A stretch of DNA of 64,000 nt from JANQPX01 sp039197065 (GTDB taxonomy: Bacteria; Pseudomonadota; Alphaproteobacteria; Geminicoccales; Geminicoccaceae): contig JBCCUL010000008.1 in the NCBI GenBank assembly GCA_039197065.1, forward strand, positions 186,001 through 250,000, in the 5' to 3' direction. Below, piece after piece: positions 11,636 to 21,101 of this stretch. The notes below the pieces were generated by a model that was not told the DNA's origin, did not search any database, and saw only the letters and a program-made list of their open reading frames with translations. Positions within the stretch are counted from its first letter, which is position 1. Every line of letters starts with the position of its first letter. The translations under genes and the position numbers were made by a program.

Positions 11636-12265
11636 ATGGCCATCGTCAAAAAGCTCCTCATGGTCGTTCTGAGCATCGGGCTTCTTGGAAGCGCACCGCT
11701 CCTGGCGGCGAACGAAAACGACAACCCCAATGGACGCTCGACGACACTGACCGGCCGCTATCTGGTCGCCTCGCCAGATCTGAACGATCCCAATTTTCGC
11801 CAGTCCGTCGTCTACCTGGTGCACCACGATGCCTTCGGCGCCATGGGCCTGGTGATCAACCGTCTCATGGCCAAGGGCCCGGTCGGCAGGCTGCTTGACG
11901 CCTTCGGCATCGAAGGCGAGTTCAGCACGGACGCTCAGGTGAAGATGCATTACGGCGGACCTGTGGAGCCGGAGAGCAGCCTCGTTCTGCATAGAAGCGA
12001 CTACCACAACAGCACCACCGTCGATGTCGGCAATCACCTGGCTGTCTCCAGCTCGGACGACGTGCTGACCGACCTCGCCTTGGGCAAAGGGCCGAGCGAA
12101 AGCCTCTTGATCCTCGGCTATGCCGGCTGGGCCTCGGAGCAGCTGGAGAACGAGATCACGTCAGGGGCCTGGTATGTCGTCGACGCCGATGACACCCTGC
12201 TGTTCGACGACGACATCGCCACCAAGTGGCAGCGCGCCATGGCCCTTCGCGGCTTCGAGCTCTGA
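11636..12265 (+). CDS. YqgE/AlgH family protein with a predicted signal peptide
   Basis: The 209-aa protein matches the YqgE/AlgH (DUF179) family from about residue 38 on: LTGRYLVASPDL, DPNFRQSVVYLV, GAMGLVINR, YGGPVE and LGYAGW are family landmarks. Unlike ordinary members, which begin almost directly with the LVA motif, this one starts with a Lys-containing n-region and a hydrophobic stretch (6-24) ending near LLAAN, which reads as a Sec signal peptide. The family's function is not settled. It sits 35 bp after folC and converges on the transpeptidase gene. The family call is firm; export is an inference. Confidence 0.85.
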   Translation: MAIVKKLLMVVLSIGLLGSAPLLAANENDNPNGRSTTLTGRYLVASPDLNDPNFRQSVVYLVHHDAFGAMGLVINRLMAKGPVGRLLDAFGIEGEFSTDAQVKMHYGGPVEPESSLVLHRSDYHNSTTVDVGNHLAVSSSDDVLTDLALGKGPSESLLILGYAGWASEQLENEITSGAWYVVDADDTLLFDDDIATKWQRAMALRGFEL

Positions 12266-12291
12266 GGTAAAGCCGCGTTCAGCAGGGTGGA

Positions 12292-12316
12292 GACGGCGGC
12301 CTATTGCGCCGCCGTC
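12292..12316. terminator. Hairpin at a convergent gene junction
   Basis: Perfect 9-bp inverted repeat GACGGCGGC (12292-12300) and GCCGCCGTC (12308-12316) with a seven-base loop. It lies between two convergent genes, and its right arm falls in the last codons of the transpeptidase gene. Without a U tract on either side, a bidirectional terminator role is tentative. Confidence 0.4.
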
Positions 12317-14076
12317 GCCGCTTCCGGTGCTAGGACCTCGTCAGCGAGGTAGGCTTCGGTGCTGGTCCCCTCGGCGAAGATACCGCGCCGCCTGGGATTG
12401 TCGGTCAGCGCATCCGCCAAGATCTGGTCCCGGTCATAGACGTCGTTCCGGAAGTGCACCCGATTGTCGTCATCGACCCAGGCGGTCAGATAGGTGATCT
12501 GAACCGGCAGGGACTGATCGAGATTGACCTGCGTGCGCTCGCCGCTGCCGACCGCGTCAACGATCCCGTCGAGCGTCCAGCCCGACTGCCCCTCGAGAAT
12601 TGCATCGGCCAGCCCTTCCGGATCGGCGACGCGCACGCAGCCATGGCTGAAACTGCGCTGATGCTCATCGAAATGCGCACGCTCAGGGGTGTCATGAAGA
12701 TAAATGTTGTATTCATTCGGCAGCATGAATTTGAGCCGCCCGAGCGCATTGGTCGGACCGGGCCGCTGCCTCAGCTTGTAACCGAACGCTTCCGAGCGCA
12801 CCGCCGACCAGTCGATGCGGGTCGAATCCAGCTTCGCCGCGTGCAGGTTCCAGTTTTCGAAGACATCGAACCCGTTCTTCAGAAAATAGTCGGGATCGGC
12901 CTTCGCCTTGGTCAGGAGCTCGTCCTTGGCGATGCTCGGCGGCACGTTCCAATAGGGATTGATAACCAGATAGGTCATGTCGGCCGAGAAAACCGGCGTC
13001 TTGTTGTAGAGACTGCCGATCACAACAGGGGATTCGTAAGCGACCTTGCCGTTGTCGATCAGCTGCAGGTGGAAGTCGGCGAGGTTCACGTAGATGTAGC
13101 GCGACGCCGTACTGTCAGGCATCCAACGGCGACGTTCCAGACTGAGCACGAGCTGCTCGATGCGCTCCTCGATCGGCGTGTTCAGAGCCCTAAGCGTATT
13201 CGGCCCCACCCTTCCGTCCTGCTCCAGGCCGTAACGATCCTGAAACGCTTTGACCGCTTCGACGAGCGCTTGATCGAACAGTTCGGGATCGGCCGGCGAC
13301 GACGCATCGTCGGTGCGCGAGAGATCGCCTTCGCGCTCCAGACGCCGACGCAGCTGAACCACCCGTTTGGAGCGCTTGCCCTCGTCCAGCAACGGCCCCG
13401 ACTCGATCGTCGGCCAGCCGCCGGTGCGCGCCATCGCTCGATAATTGGCGAGCGCCCCTTTCAGACGCCAATAGTCCACCTGCAGGGGACGATAACCGCC
13501 GACGAAGACGCCGATATTCTCAGCATCGGCCGCAGCCTTGATCGCCTCGGTCTTGTCGATGTCCTGAGGATAGACGAACAGCTCGGGATCGATCGTGCTC
13601 GGCTCCGTTCGCCCCGAGCCGAGATCCGACAGCAACTGCATCAGGCTGAGACTGAGACGAAGATCCAGCTCGGCGAGCTCGTTTGCATTCTCGGAGCTGA
13701 TCAGCTTCCCGATGGTGCGGATGTCGTAGTCGTCCGGATTGAGGCCGTCGTAAACCGAATTTTCCAGAATATGCAGCAGATCATGGGCCCGCTCGGTCGC
13801 GCGCTCGTCATTGACCCAGACCGGCTCCATGTCGCGATCTACATAAAACTGCGTCAGCAACGCCAGATCCGCCGCATTCTCTTCGGTGAGCGTCGACATG
13901 ATATTGCGGCTGAAGCGATCGGCAGCATCTTCCTTCGGAACTTCGGCGTCTGCCGATCCGACCGTCATCGAAACTACGGTCATCATGGCAGCGACAGTCG
14001 ATATTCTTGCCGGAAAGGCAAAGCGCATCGGCGGTTTCCGAATAAGGCGGCGTTGGCTTTTCTTGGGTCCGAGCAT
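12301..14076 (-). CDS. L,D-transpeptidase, YcbB/LdtD-type
   Basis: Periplasmic enzyme expected to make 3-3 crosslinks in peptidoglycan or to anchor proteins to it. From the chosen start it is 591 aa: a basic n-region with a signal helix (about 28-44), an N-terminal helical domain, a peptidoglycan-binding region around 230-310 containing QDRYGLEQDGRVGPNTLRAL, and a C-terminal YkuD domain. The YkuD signature SHGCVRVADPEG gives catalytic Cys480 and His478. The order and length match the large YcbB/LdtD class. The start is uncertain: the ATG at 14028 would give a shorter leader that is still a good signal peptide. Confidence 0.9.
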   Translation of the reverse strand: MLGPKKSQRRLIRKPPMRFAFPARISTVAAMMTVVSMTVGSADAEVPKEDAADRFSRNIMSTLTEENAADLALLTQFYVDRDMEPVWVNDERATERAHDLLHILENSVYDGLNPDDYDIRTIGKLISSENANELAELDLRLSLSLMQLLSDLGSGRTEPSTIDPELFVYPQDIDKTEAIKAAADAENIGVFVGGYRPLQVDYWRLKGALANYRAMARTGGWPTIESGPLLDEGKRSKRVVQLRRRLEREGDLSRTDDASSPADPELFDQALVEAVKAFQDRYGLEQDGRVGPNTLRALNTPIEERIEQLVLSLERRRWMPDSTASRYIYVNLADFHLQLIDNGKVAYESPVVIGSLYNKTPVFSADMTYLVINPYWNVPPSIAKDELLTKAKADPDYFLKNGFDVFENWNLHAAKLDSTRIDWSAVRSEAFGYKLRQRPGPTNALGRLKFMLPNEYNIYLHDTPERAHFDEHQRSFSHGCVRVADPEGLADAILEGQSGWTLDGIVDAVGSGERTQVNLDQSLPVQITYLTAWVDDDNRVHFRNDVYDRDQILADALTDNPRRRGIFAEGTSTEAYLADEVLAPEAATAAQ

Positions 14077-14237
14077 CACATGGTACGATGTCTCAAACCT
14101 CGTTTTTCCAGGATACCACACTAGAAGTAAAGTGCCCGCCGTCACGAGCAAGCAAGATCATCGCGATCAAGAGCGAAAACAACGATCAAGCGGCCCCGGC
14201 TACGCCTAAATCGGTTCGATCCGGGGCCGTTTCACGA

Positions 14238-14558
14238 TCAGACGCTGTCGTCAACCCATTCGAAAAGCTTGCTTTTCGGCACGGCGCCAACCTTGGTCGC
14301 CGCGAGTTCGCCGTCCTTGAACAGCATCAGGGTCGGAATACCGCGCACCCCGTATTTGGTCGGCGTCAGCGGGTTGTCGTCGATGTTCACCTTGGCGACT
14401 TTGATCTGCTCGCCTTTCTCGGTGGCAAGCTCTTCGAGGTGGGGGGCTATGCTCTTGCACGGTCCGCACCATTCCGCCCAAAAGTCGACGACCACAGGCG
14501 TATCCGACTTGAGTACGTCGGCCTCGAAAGACGAATCGGAGGTTTCGATAATCGCCAT
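14238..14558 (-). CDS. trxA: Thioredoxin
   Basis: General cytosolic disulfide reductase. The 106-aa protein has the WCGPC active site (Cys31 and Cys34), the cis-proline GIPT (Pro75) and the usual opening in a beta strand before VVVDFWAEW. The open frame extends 32 codons upstream, but the ATG at 14558 gives the family's normal N-terminus. It lies downstream of addA on the same strand, a gene order widely conserved in alphaproteobacteria. Confidence 0.97.
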   Translation of the reverse strand: MAIIETSDSSFEADVLKSDTPVVVDFWAEWCGPCKSIAPHLEELATEKGEQIKVAKVNIDDNPLTPTKYGVRGIPTLMLFKDGELAATKVGAVPKSKLFEWVDDSV

Positions 14559-14681
14559 CGTTGTATCCCGATAAGGGTTTGTTCCATCGCAGCTCTGCAC
14601 CAGCAGGCTCGGCTCTTGTCCCTGAGAGTAGGTGGACCAGGGCAAGAGCGTCAAGCGGAGGTGGTGCTTCGCCTGTGATTG

Positions 14682-17600
14682 TCAAGTCGACCCGAAAGCA
14701 TCGAGCCAGGCATCGTCCAGCAGCATGAGACGCGGCCCTTCGGTCCAGAGCAGCGCGCAGCGCACGTAACGATCAGGATAGATCTGGCGCAGCAAAGCTC
14801 GGTAAATCGCCATCTGACGGCCATATCCGGCGGGCACGTCATCCAGTTCGCGGGGTGGTGGGCGGTTGGTCTTGTAGTCCACCACCAGAACCTCGTCATC
14901 CAGCACCGAAAGGCGATCCACCTGACCGCTGACCGGCCGGCCGTCGACCTCGCCGACAAGCGCGACCTCGGCGCGGGAGGATGGACCGAAAAGATCGCTC
15001 CAGGCGGCATTGTCAAGGATCGCCTCCACCTCGCCGGCGATCGCCTCCCTCATCGACGCGTTCAGGCCATGCCCGGGCTTGTCGAGATAGCGCTGCATGG
15101 CGGCTGCGCGCGCAGCAAGCGGCAGATCGGGCAGGATCTGCAGAAGCTTATGGATGAGGAGCCCACGACCGAAGCGACGCTGTCCGTCATCCGAAAGCGG
15201 TGAGGCCGCAGGCGGATCATCGGCCATGGGATCGACAGAGGGACGAAGCAGATCCGCCTTCAGCTCCCCGCGCGCCGCCGCCGCCAGCCAATCCGGCGGC
15301 GGCGCCGAAGCCTGCTGATCCAGCGCAAAGGGCAGCGCCGTCTGCCTGGCTGACATGTCCTTCTCGTCATGGTCCCCGAACCGAAGGCTCTCGCCCCTGA
15401 TCCCGCCCGGCAACATCACCGTCTCCTTGACCGTCGTCGGCAACCGCCTGAGGCCCGCGCGGATCATCTCATACCAGGTGGACGGCGCGGCCTGCTCGGT
15501 CTTTTCCTTGCGCGCACAGCCTGCGACGATCAGCCGTTCCTCGGCGCGGGTCATAGCGACGTAGAGAAGCCGGCGATGTTCCGCCTGCTGCCGCGCCTCC
15601 TGTTCCGCATAGATCGCTTCGCTCTGGGCGTCGCGCAGCGGCTCGCGCATCTTCCAGAGCGGCAGGCCGTCATCCCGCCAGAGCAGCCGGTCCTTCTGCA
15701 TCGTCTTCCGATAAGCGGCGTCCGCGAGAAAGACGATCGGCGCCTCCAGGCCCTTGGCGCCATGCACGGTCATGATGCGCACCTCTTTTCGGGCCGCATC
15801 GGCATCACGTTTGATCGCTTCACTGTCGGCGCGCAGCCAATGCAGAAAACCCTGCATCGAGGGGGGATGGCTGCGCTCATAGGCGATCGCCTGCGCTAGA
15901 AAAGCCTCGATCGGGAGAACCGCCGCCTGCCCCAGCCGGCTGAGCAGACGCCGCCTGCCATTGGGCGCACCTTCGGCGAGAAAACGGGCAAAAAACTCAA
16001 AGGGCGGGACATAGTCGACCCTGGCCAGCAGTTCGTGAAAACGATCATCAGCTTCGGCGAAGGCAGGATCGGCGTCGCGAAGGTCGCCAAGCCGTCGGTA
16101 AAGCGGCCGCTCCCCCCGATCATAGGCGAGCTTGAAGAGCTGTTCGTCGCTGAACCCGAAAAGCGGGCTTCTCAGCACCGTCGCCACGGTCAGATCGTCT
16201 TCCGGCAGCAACAAGGCGTCGCCGAGCGCCATCAGATCCATCACCACAAGCTCTTCGGTGAGCCCGATGCGATCAGCACCCGCCACCGGCACGCCGTTCC
16301 GTTTCAGCTCGCGCACGAGGCGATCCTGCAGCACGCCCCGCCTCGGCAGGAGGATCATGATGTCGCCCGCCTCGATCGCCCGGTCCTGATTGGCGAGCCT
16401 CGCGCCGTCTCTAAGCCAGGTCTGGATCTGGAGTGCGATGGTCCGAGCCAGCCTGAGTTCGGCGCTATCCGCGACATGGCTTTGATCGGGCAGCGCCCAA
16501 GCCGCGACCTCCTCCTCCGCCGTTTCACCGGCGATCAGCGGCCAGACCTCGACCTCACCCTTCGCCTCCTGCTTGAAGGCGAGATGCTGCATCGTCCCGG
16601 CACCGCCATGGACGCCGGCGCCGATCGCGGCATCGGCAAACACCGCATCGACCGCTTCGAGGATGGCAGGCGCCGAGCGAAAGGAGCGGGCCAGCGGCGT
16701 GTCCCTAAACGTCATGCCCGCCGACGAGGCGCGCGCGCCAAGGTCGGAGCGCAGCCGCTGATAGGTATCGACGTCGGCGCCCTGAAAGCCGAAAATCGAC
16801 TGCTTTTCATCACCGACCACGAACAGCGTCGGCGGGTGCGAGCGCGCGCCTTCGCCTACCCAAAAGTCCGCGATCAGCGCCTGGACGATGTCCCATTGAT
16901 CCGGACTGGTGTCCTGGCTCTCGTCAATCAGGAGATGATCGATGCGCTGATCCAGCTTGTAACGCACCCAGTCGCCGGCGGCGGGATCGATGAGCAGCTG
17001 CCGGCTCTTGTCGATGAGATCCGCGTAGTCGAGCTTGCCTTCCGCCTGCTTTCGCCGCTCATAGACCTGGATGATCGCCGCCCCGACGCGCAGCAGGGCC
17101 GCCGTCCGCTCGGCGACGACCACCGCCTTTTCCCGCTCGGCTGCGGCCAGCAAGCGCGCCTGCTCCGCTTCGAGCACCGGCATGACCTGCGGGAACCCTT
17201 CGCTGACATCCTTGTTGGCGAGCTTTTTCCTCGGCTTTTTATCCTTGGTCAGAAAGGCGAGCTGATAGTCCGAAAGCTGCCGGAGACGGCCGTCCTCATC
17301 AGCCTCGATCCAGGGCTGGATCCGGGATGCGGCGTCGACATCCGTCTTCTTGCCCGAAGCCAGCGCGCTGGCCGCCGCGAGCAGGGCCGGCTCGTCAAGC
17401 GCCGAATCGCTGCAGATCGCCTTCCGCAGACCATCGGCCGTCTCGCCAGGCTCGACATCGAGTGTTGAATAAACCCTGGCCACCAGGGCCTCGATGTCAC
17501 CGTCATGCTCGCCAAGCAGCCTGGTAAGCTCGGCGCGCCTGCCATCCAGCGCCGCCAGCCCCTCGCCCAGCGAATGCTCGCCGAGCGCCACAGCCAGCTT

Positions 17601-18152
17601 ATCGATCGCGCGGCGAAGCGCCCTGTCCTTCTGGATCAGGACAGCATCCCGCGCCTCACGCATCAGCGCCGCCGCGGCGCGCGGCTCGAGCAGCTCGAAA
17701 TGCGGGCTGACGCCGGCCTCCAGCGGAAAACGGTAGAGGAGGGACTGGCAAAAGCTGTGGATCGTCATGATCCGAAGCCCGCCCGGCAGATCAAGCACCG
17801 AAAGCAGGCCGCCCCTGGCGCGCGCGATCTCCTCGGCGCCGGGCGCCTTGCCGAGGAGATTGTCGAGCGCCGCCGAAAGCACCGCATCCGGCATGGTCGC
17901 GAGGTCTGCAAGATCCTCCTGCACGCGCCTCGCCATCTCGGCCGCCCCGGCCTTGGTGTAGGTGAGGCAGAGGATGCCTGCGGGATCGCTGCCGTCGAGC
18001 AAAAGCCGGAGCAGACGGTTGGATAGAACCCGCGTCTTGCCGGTGCCGGCCGAAGCACTCACCCAGACCGAGCTTTCGGGATCGGCGGCAAGATGCTGCT
18101 CCGGCGTCGGCCTGGGGCGAGCCGCTCCGGGCATGACGGTCAGTTGGGCCAT
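14682..18152 (-). CDS. addA: Double-strand break repair helicase/nuclease AddA
   Basis: UvrD-like helicase and nuclease subunit of AddAB, the RecBCD counterpart that resects double-strand ends for RecA loading. The 1156-aa protein has Walker A ASAGTGKT (33-40), LCLTYTKAGAAEMARR (motif Ia), LLIDESQDTS (motif II), VGDEKQSIFGFQGAD (motif III) and MTVHGAKGLEAPIV (motif V). The C-terminal RecB-type nuclease domain carries VDYKT at 1091-1095. Its start overlaps the addB end by 13 bp. Confidence 0.97.
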   Translation of the reverse strand: MAQLTVMPGAARPRPTPEQHLAADPESSVWVSASAGTGKTRVLSNRLLRLLLDGSDPAGILCLTYTKAGAAEMARRVQEDLADLATMPDAVLSAALDNLLGKAPGAEEIARARGGLLSVLDLPGGLRIMTIHSFCQSLLYRFPLEAGVSPHFELLEPRAAAALMREARDAVLIQKDRALRRAIDKLAVALGEHSLGEGLAALDGRRAELTRLLGEHDGDIEALVARVYSTLDVEPGETADGLRKAICSDSALDEPALLAAASALASGKKTDVDAASRIQPWIEADEDGRLRQLSDYQLAFLTKDKKPRKKLANKDVSEGFPQVMPVLEAEQARLLAAAEREKAVVVAERTAALLRVGAAIIQVYERRKQAEGKLDYADLIDKSRQLLIDPAAGDWVRYKLDQRIDHLLIDESQDTSPDQWDIVQALIADFWVGEGARSHPPTLFVVGDEKQSIFGFQGADVDTYQRLRSDLGARASSAGMTFRDTPLARSFRSAPAILEAVDAVFADAAIGAGVHGGAGTMQHLAFKQEAKGEVEVWPLIAGETAEEEVAAWALPDQSHVADSAELRLARTIALQIQTWLRDGARLANQDRAIEAGDIMILLPRRGVLQDRLVRELKRNGVPVAGADRIGLTEELVVMDLMALGDALLLPEDDLTVATVLRSPLFGFSDEQLFKLAYDRGERPLYRRLGDLRDADPAFAEADDRFHELLARVDYVPPFEFFARFLAEGAPNGRRRLLSRLGQAAVLPIEAFLAQAIAYERSHPPSMQGFLHWLRADSEAIKRDADAARKEVRIMTVHGAKGLEAPIVFLADAAYRKTMQKDRLLWRDDGLPLWKMREPLRDAQSEAIYAEQEARQQAEHRRLLYVAMTRAEERLIVAGCARKEKTEQAAPSTWYEMIRAGLRRLPTTVKETVMLPGGIRGESLRFGDHDEKDMSARQTALPFALDQQASAPPPDWLAAAARGELKADLLRPSVDPMADDPPAASPLSDDGQRRFGRGLLIHKLLQILPDLPLAARAAAMQRYLDKPGHGLNASMREAIAGEVEAILDNAAWSDLFGPSSRAEVALVGEVDGRPVSGQVDRLSVLDDEVLVVDYKTNRPPPRELDDVPAGYGRQMAIYRALLRQIYPDRYVRCALLWTEGPRLMLLDDAWLDAFGST

Positions 18153-21076
18153 TCGCCGAGCCTCGCCAGGTGATCGTAATCGCCGGGTCGCGCCGCGGTC
18201 GGCGGTCTGTAGGCGGCGGGATAGGCCGTCGCAGCATCGTCGTAATGACGAACCAGCGCCGACAAGCCCTCGAGCGCCGCCGCCACCAGCTCACGTGAAC
18301 GCTTTTCCAGCCGGCCGCCGTCTTCATTGCCGGAGAGCTGCCAGAACTGGAGCTCGCCCAGATCCCCCCCAAGATCGGCAAAGCCGCCCGCCTGCAGGAT
18401 AGCCCCTTCCAGCGGCAATTGCGGCGCAAGGCCAAGCGCCATGTCCTTGGCGTTCGGTGGGTTCCCGGTCTTGTAATCGACGACCACCACGCGGCCATCC
18501 AGGCGTTGTTCCAGACGATCGGCGCGCGCCGTCAGCCGAAACGCTCCGGCAGTCGCCTCGATGAGAAGCTCGCCCTTCACCTCGGCGAACACCGCCACGA
18601 CATCAGGGCGAAGCTCTTCCTCCATCGCGATGATCCAGCCGGCAGCCTCCAGAAACCGCGGCCACCAGAGCGCGCTTACCTGCGGGCGCTTGTTGAAGCG
18701 GGCAAAGGCCTCTCGCCCATAGTCCCGAAGCCGGTCCATCGGCCGGTCCGGCAGCCCGGCCGGACAGGCCCTGACGAAACGTTCCAGCGCCTCGTGGATG
18801 ATGGTGCCCCGATCGCCCGCCCCTGGATCGGCCTCAAGCGCTTCCAGCGGCTTCAGCTTCAGGATACTCCTGGCGTAAAGGCCGTAAGGATTGGTCATCC
18901 AAAGCCCGATATCGCTTACCGAGAGCTTCCGCGGCCGCGCCTCCACCGGCGGCTTCGGCTTCGGCTGCCGTTCCGGTCGAACCGCATCGCCCGGCACATC
19001 CAGCCTCGACGCCCAGGTCTGCCAATCGGGATTTTCCGCGATAGCCGCTGCGTCGATGCCCTGGCCCGCGAGCAGCGCCTTCAGCCGCACCAGCCAGCGG
19101 GACGGCACGGTCGGACTGCCGTCCAAATCCTTCTCGGCACGGGACAGCATCACCTCGCCGCTGGCCGCCGCCTGCACGAAATCATGCGCCGCCTGCCCGA
19201 TCCGTCTCTCCAGCGGCGGCAGCCCCAAGCTCTCGCGCATGGAGGGGTTGAGCCAGGGACCGGGCTCCGTCGCGCGCGGCCAGACACCTTCGTTCAGGCC
19301 GGCGAGAATGGTTAGATCCGCCTGCTGCAGCCTCGCCTCAAGCTGTCCCAGAATGGCGAGCCGCGGATGCGCCGGACGTTTGGGGCGCACCGGGCGTGCA
19401 GCCATCAGGCTCGCGAGCAGCGCCGGATAGGCGGCCGGCGGCAGACGATCTTCCGGATCCGCCGCTTCGAGAAGCTCGCGCAGGAGCCCCGCCGCCGCCT
19501 CGCCCGCCTCCTTCGCCCAAAGCGCCTCCGCACTGCCGTCGACCGCAGCCAGCGCTTCGGCGAAATGCAGGTGTGCTGCGGCAAGCTCGCCAAGCGGCGC
19601 CGTCTCTTCGCGAGCGAGATCGGCAAAGGGCTCTGCCAGCCCCGCCAGGGATTCGAGCCAGTCCCGAAGCTCCAGCAGCTCCGCCTGGCGGTCCGGTTGG
19701 TCGTCGCCGACGGACCTTCGAAGCTCGGAAAGCTCGCCGATGATCTCGCGAAACCCGCCGATGATCGCAGGGCCGCGCAGGCAGAGACGATCCAGCGCTC
19801 TCGCCCGTCTGCGCACCACCTCCGCATCGAGGCCGGCGCGCATCAGCGGATGTTTCAGGACCGAGAGCAGCGCCACCGGCCGGATCTCGTCGATCACGAG
19901 ATGCGCCGTCAGCAGCAGAAAGCTGCCTGGCGCGGTACAGTCGAGCGGCATGCCGGCGCTGTCGTCGATCATGATGCCGAACCGTCTGAGCTCGACCACG
20001 ACACGGCGCGCCAGCGCCCGGTCCGGCGTGATCAAGGCCGCTGTGCGCCCCTCCTCCAGGAGCGCCGCTCTCAGACGAAGAGCGATCACCACCGCCTCGA
20101 TCGCCGGATCCGGATGCTCGGCAAGGGTCAAGCTTTCGAGCGCGTCTGGCTCGATCTTGGAGGCCGCCCGCCAACCGTCGCCCACCCCGCTCGGCAGCAT
20201 CACGTCCCGAAGCAGGTCCGGTCGCGAATCCACCTCGAAATCCTGGTCGACGGGATGCCAGGGCTCCACCTCGCCACGCGCCACGCCAAAAAAGTCGAGA
20301 AGATCCTTCAGCCCATGCTGAGGGTGCTGCGGCGCGATCGCCTGCCAGCTCGCCTCATCGATGTCCACATCCAAGCCCGGCAGCACGACCTCGCCCCTCG
20401 GCAAGGACGCGATCGTCTTCAAAAGCAGACGCGTCGCCGGGATGCTGCCGGTCGATCCCGCGGCCACGATCCGCCTTTCCGGCCGCGCCGCCGCCCAGCG
20501 CTCGGCAAGGGCGGTCAGCATGAGGTGGCGACGCTCCGCAGGATCGAGCGCCCCCTCATCGGCGAGAATGTCCAGCCAATAGCTGCCGACGATCTGAAGG
20601 ATCTGCAGGCTTTGCTGCCAGTGATCGGCAAACATCTCAGGTACGACGTCGTTGAGCGTCTCGAAAGACACCCGTTCCGTCTGAAGCTCGTCCAGGAGAT
20701 CGGCCAGATCATCGGCGAGACGGCCCGCCTGATCCGCCGTCAGGTCCAACGCTTTCGCCCGCATCAGCAGCCGGGTCAGCAGCAATCTGCGCCGAAGTCC
20801 CCCAATTGCCGGCGGCAAGTCGAGCTCGCTCTCGGCATCGATCAGGAGTTCATCGGTATCGAGATCGCCGATCGGCTGGATCGCCGGCAGGGCGAGCGCC
20901 TTGCCTTGCCCGACACGCCAAAAGGCGTCGCGCAGGCTCCTGCAGGCGCGGCGATTGGGCAGCAGCACGAGCATATCCGCAAGCGCCAGCGCATCGCCGC
21001 CAGCCTCGACGAGAAGACCTGACGCCAGCGCATCGACGAACGGCACGCCAGCGGGAATGGTCGACACCCGCAACAT
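18140..21076 (-). CDS. addB: Double-strand break repair protein AddB
   Basis: Partner of AddA. The 978-aa alphaproteobacterial-type AddB has an inactivated-helicase-like body (LPNRRACRSLRDAF in place of a full Walker A) and a second RecB-type nuclease domain with VDYKTGN around Asp867. It is upstream of addA and overlaps it, so the two subunits are probably made together. The TIGR02786-like alphaproteobacterial form differs from the Firmicutes AddB. Confidence 0.95.
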   Translation of the reverse strand: MLRVSTIPAGVPFVDALASGLLVEAGGDALALADMLVLLPNRRACRSLRDAFWRVGQGKALALPAIQPIGDLDTDELLIDAESELDLPPAIGGLRRRLLLTRLLMRAKALDLTADQAGRLADDLADLLDELQTERVSFETLNDVVPEMFADHWQQSLQILQIVGSYWLDILADEGALDPAERRHLMLTALAERWAAARPERRIVAAGSTGSIPATRLLLKTIASLPRGEVVLPGLDVDIDEASWQAIAPQHPQHGLKDLLDFFGVARGEVEPWHPVDQDFEVDSRPDLLRDVMLPSGVGDGWRAASKIEPDALESLTLAEHPDPAIEAVVIALRLRAALLEEGRTAALITPDRALARRVVVELRRFGIMIDDSAGMPLDCTAPGSFLLLTAHLVIDEIRPVALLSVLKHPLMRAGLDAEVVRRRARALDRLCLRGPAIIGGFREIIGELSELRRSVGDDQPDRQAELLELRDWLESLAGLAEPFADLAREETAPLGELAAAHLHFAEALAAVDGSAEALWAKEAGEAAAGLLRELLEAADPEDRLPPAAYPALLASLMAARPVRPKRPAHPRLAILGQLEARLQQADLTILAGLNEGVWPRATEPGPWLNPSMRESLGLPPLERRIGQAAHDFVQAAASGEVMLSRAEKDLDGSPTVPSRWLVRLKALLAGQGIDAAAIAENPDWQTWASRLDVPGDAVRPERQPKPKPPVEARPRKLSVSDIGLWMTNPYGLYARSILKLKPLEALEADPGAGDRGTIIHEALERFVRACPAGLPDRPMDRLRDYGREAFARFNKRPQVSALWWPRFLEAAGWIIAMEEELRPDVVAVFAEVKGELLIEATAGAFRLTARADRLEQRLDGRVVVVDYKTGNPPNAKDMALGLAPQLPLEGAILQAGGFADLGGDLGELQFWQLSGNEDGGRLEKRSRELVAAALEGLSALVRHYDDAATAYPAAYRPPTAARPGDYDHLARLGEWPN

Positions 21077-21101
21077 GGGCGCGTTTGTACACTGTTGATT
21101 G

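Noticed and set aside
12454..14124. Long open frame (556 codons) antisense to the L,D-transpeptidase gene
   Set aside because: The opposite strand has a clear domain structure and catalytic motif. The antisense product has no recognisable motif and is an effect of high-GC codon use.
19367..21022. Long antisense frames over addB, and likewise 16035-17468 over addA
   Set aside because: AddA and AddB motifs are intact on the minus strand; the antisense translations are Arg/Gly-rich without domains.
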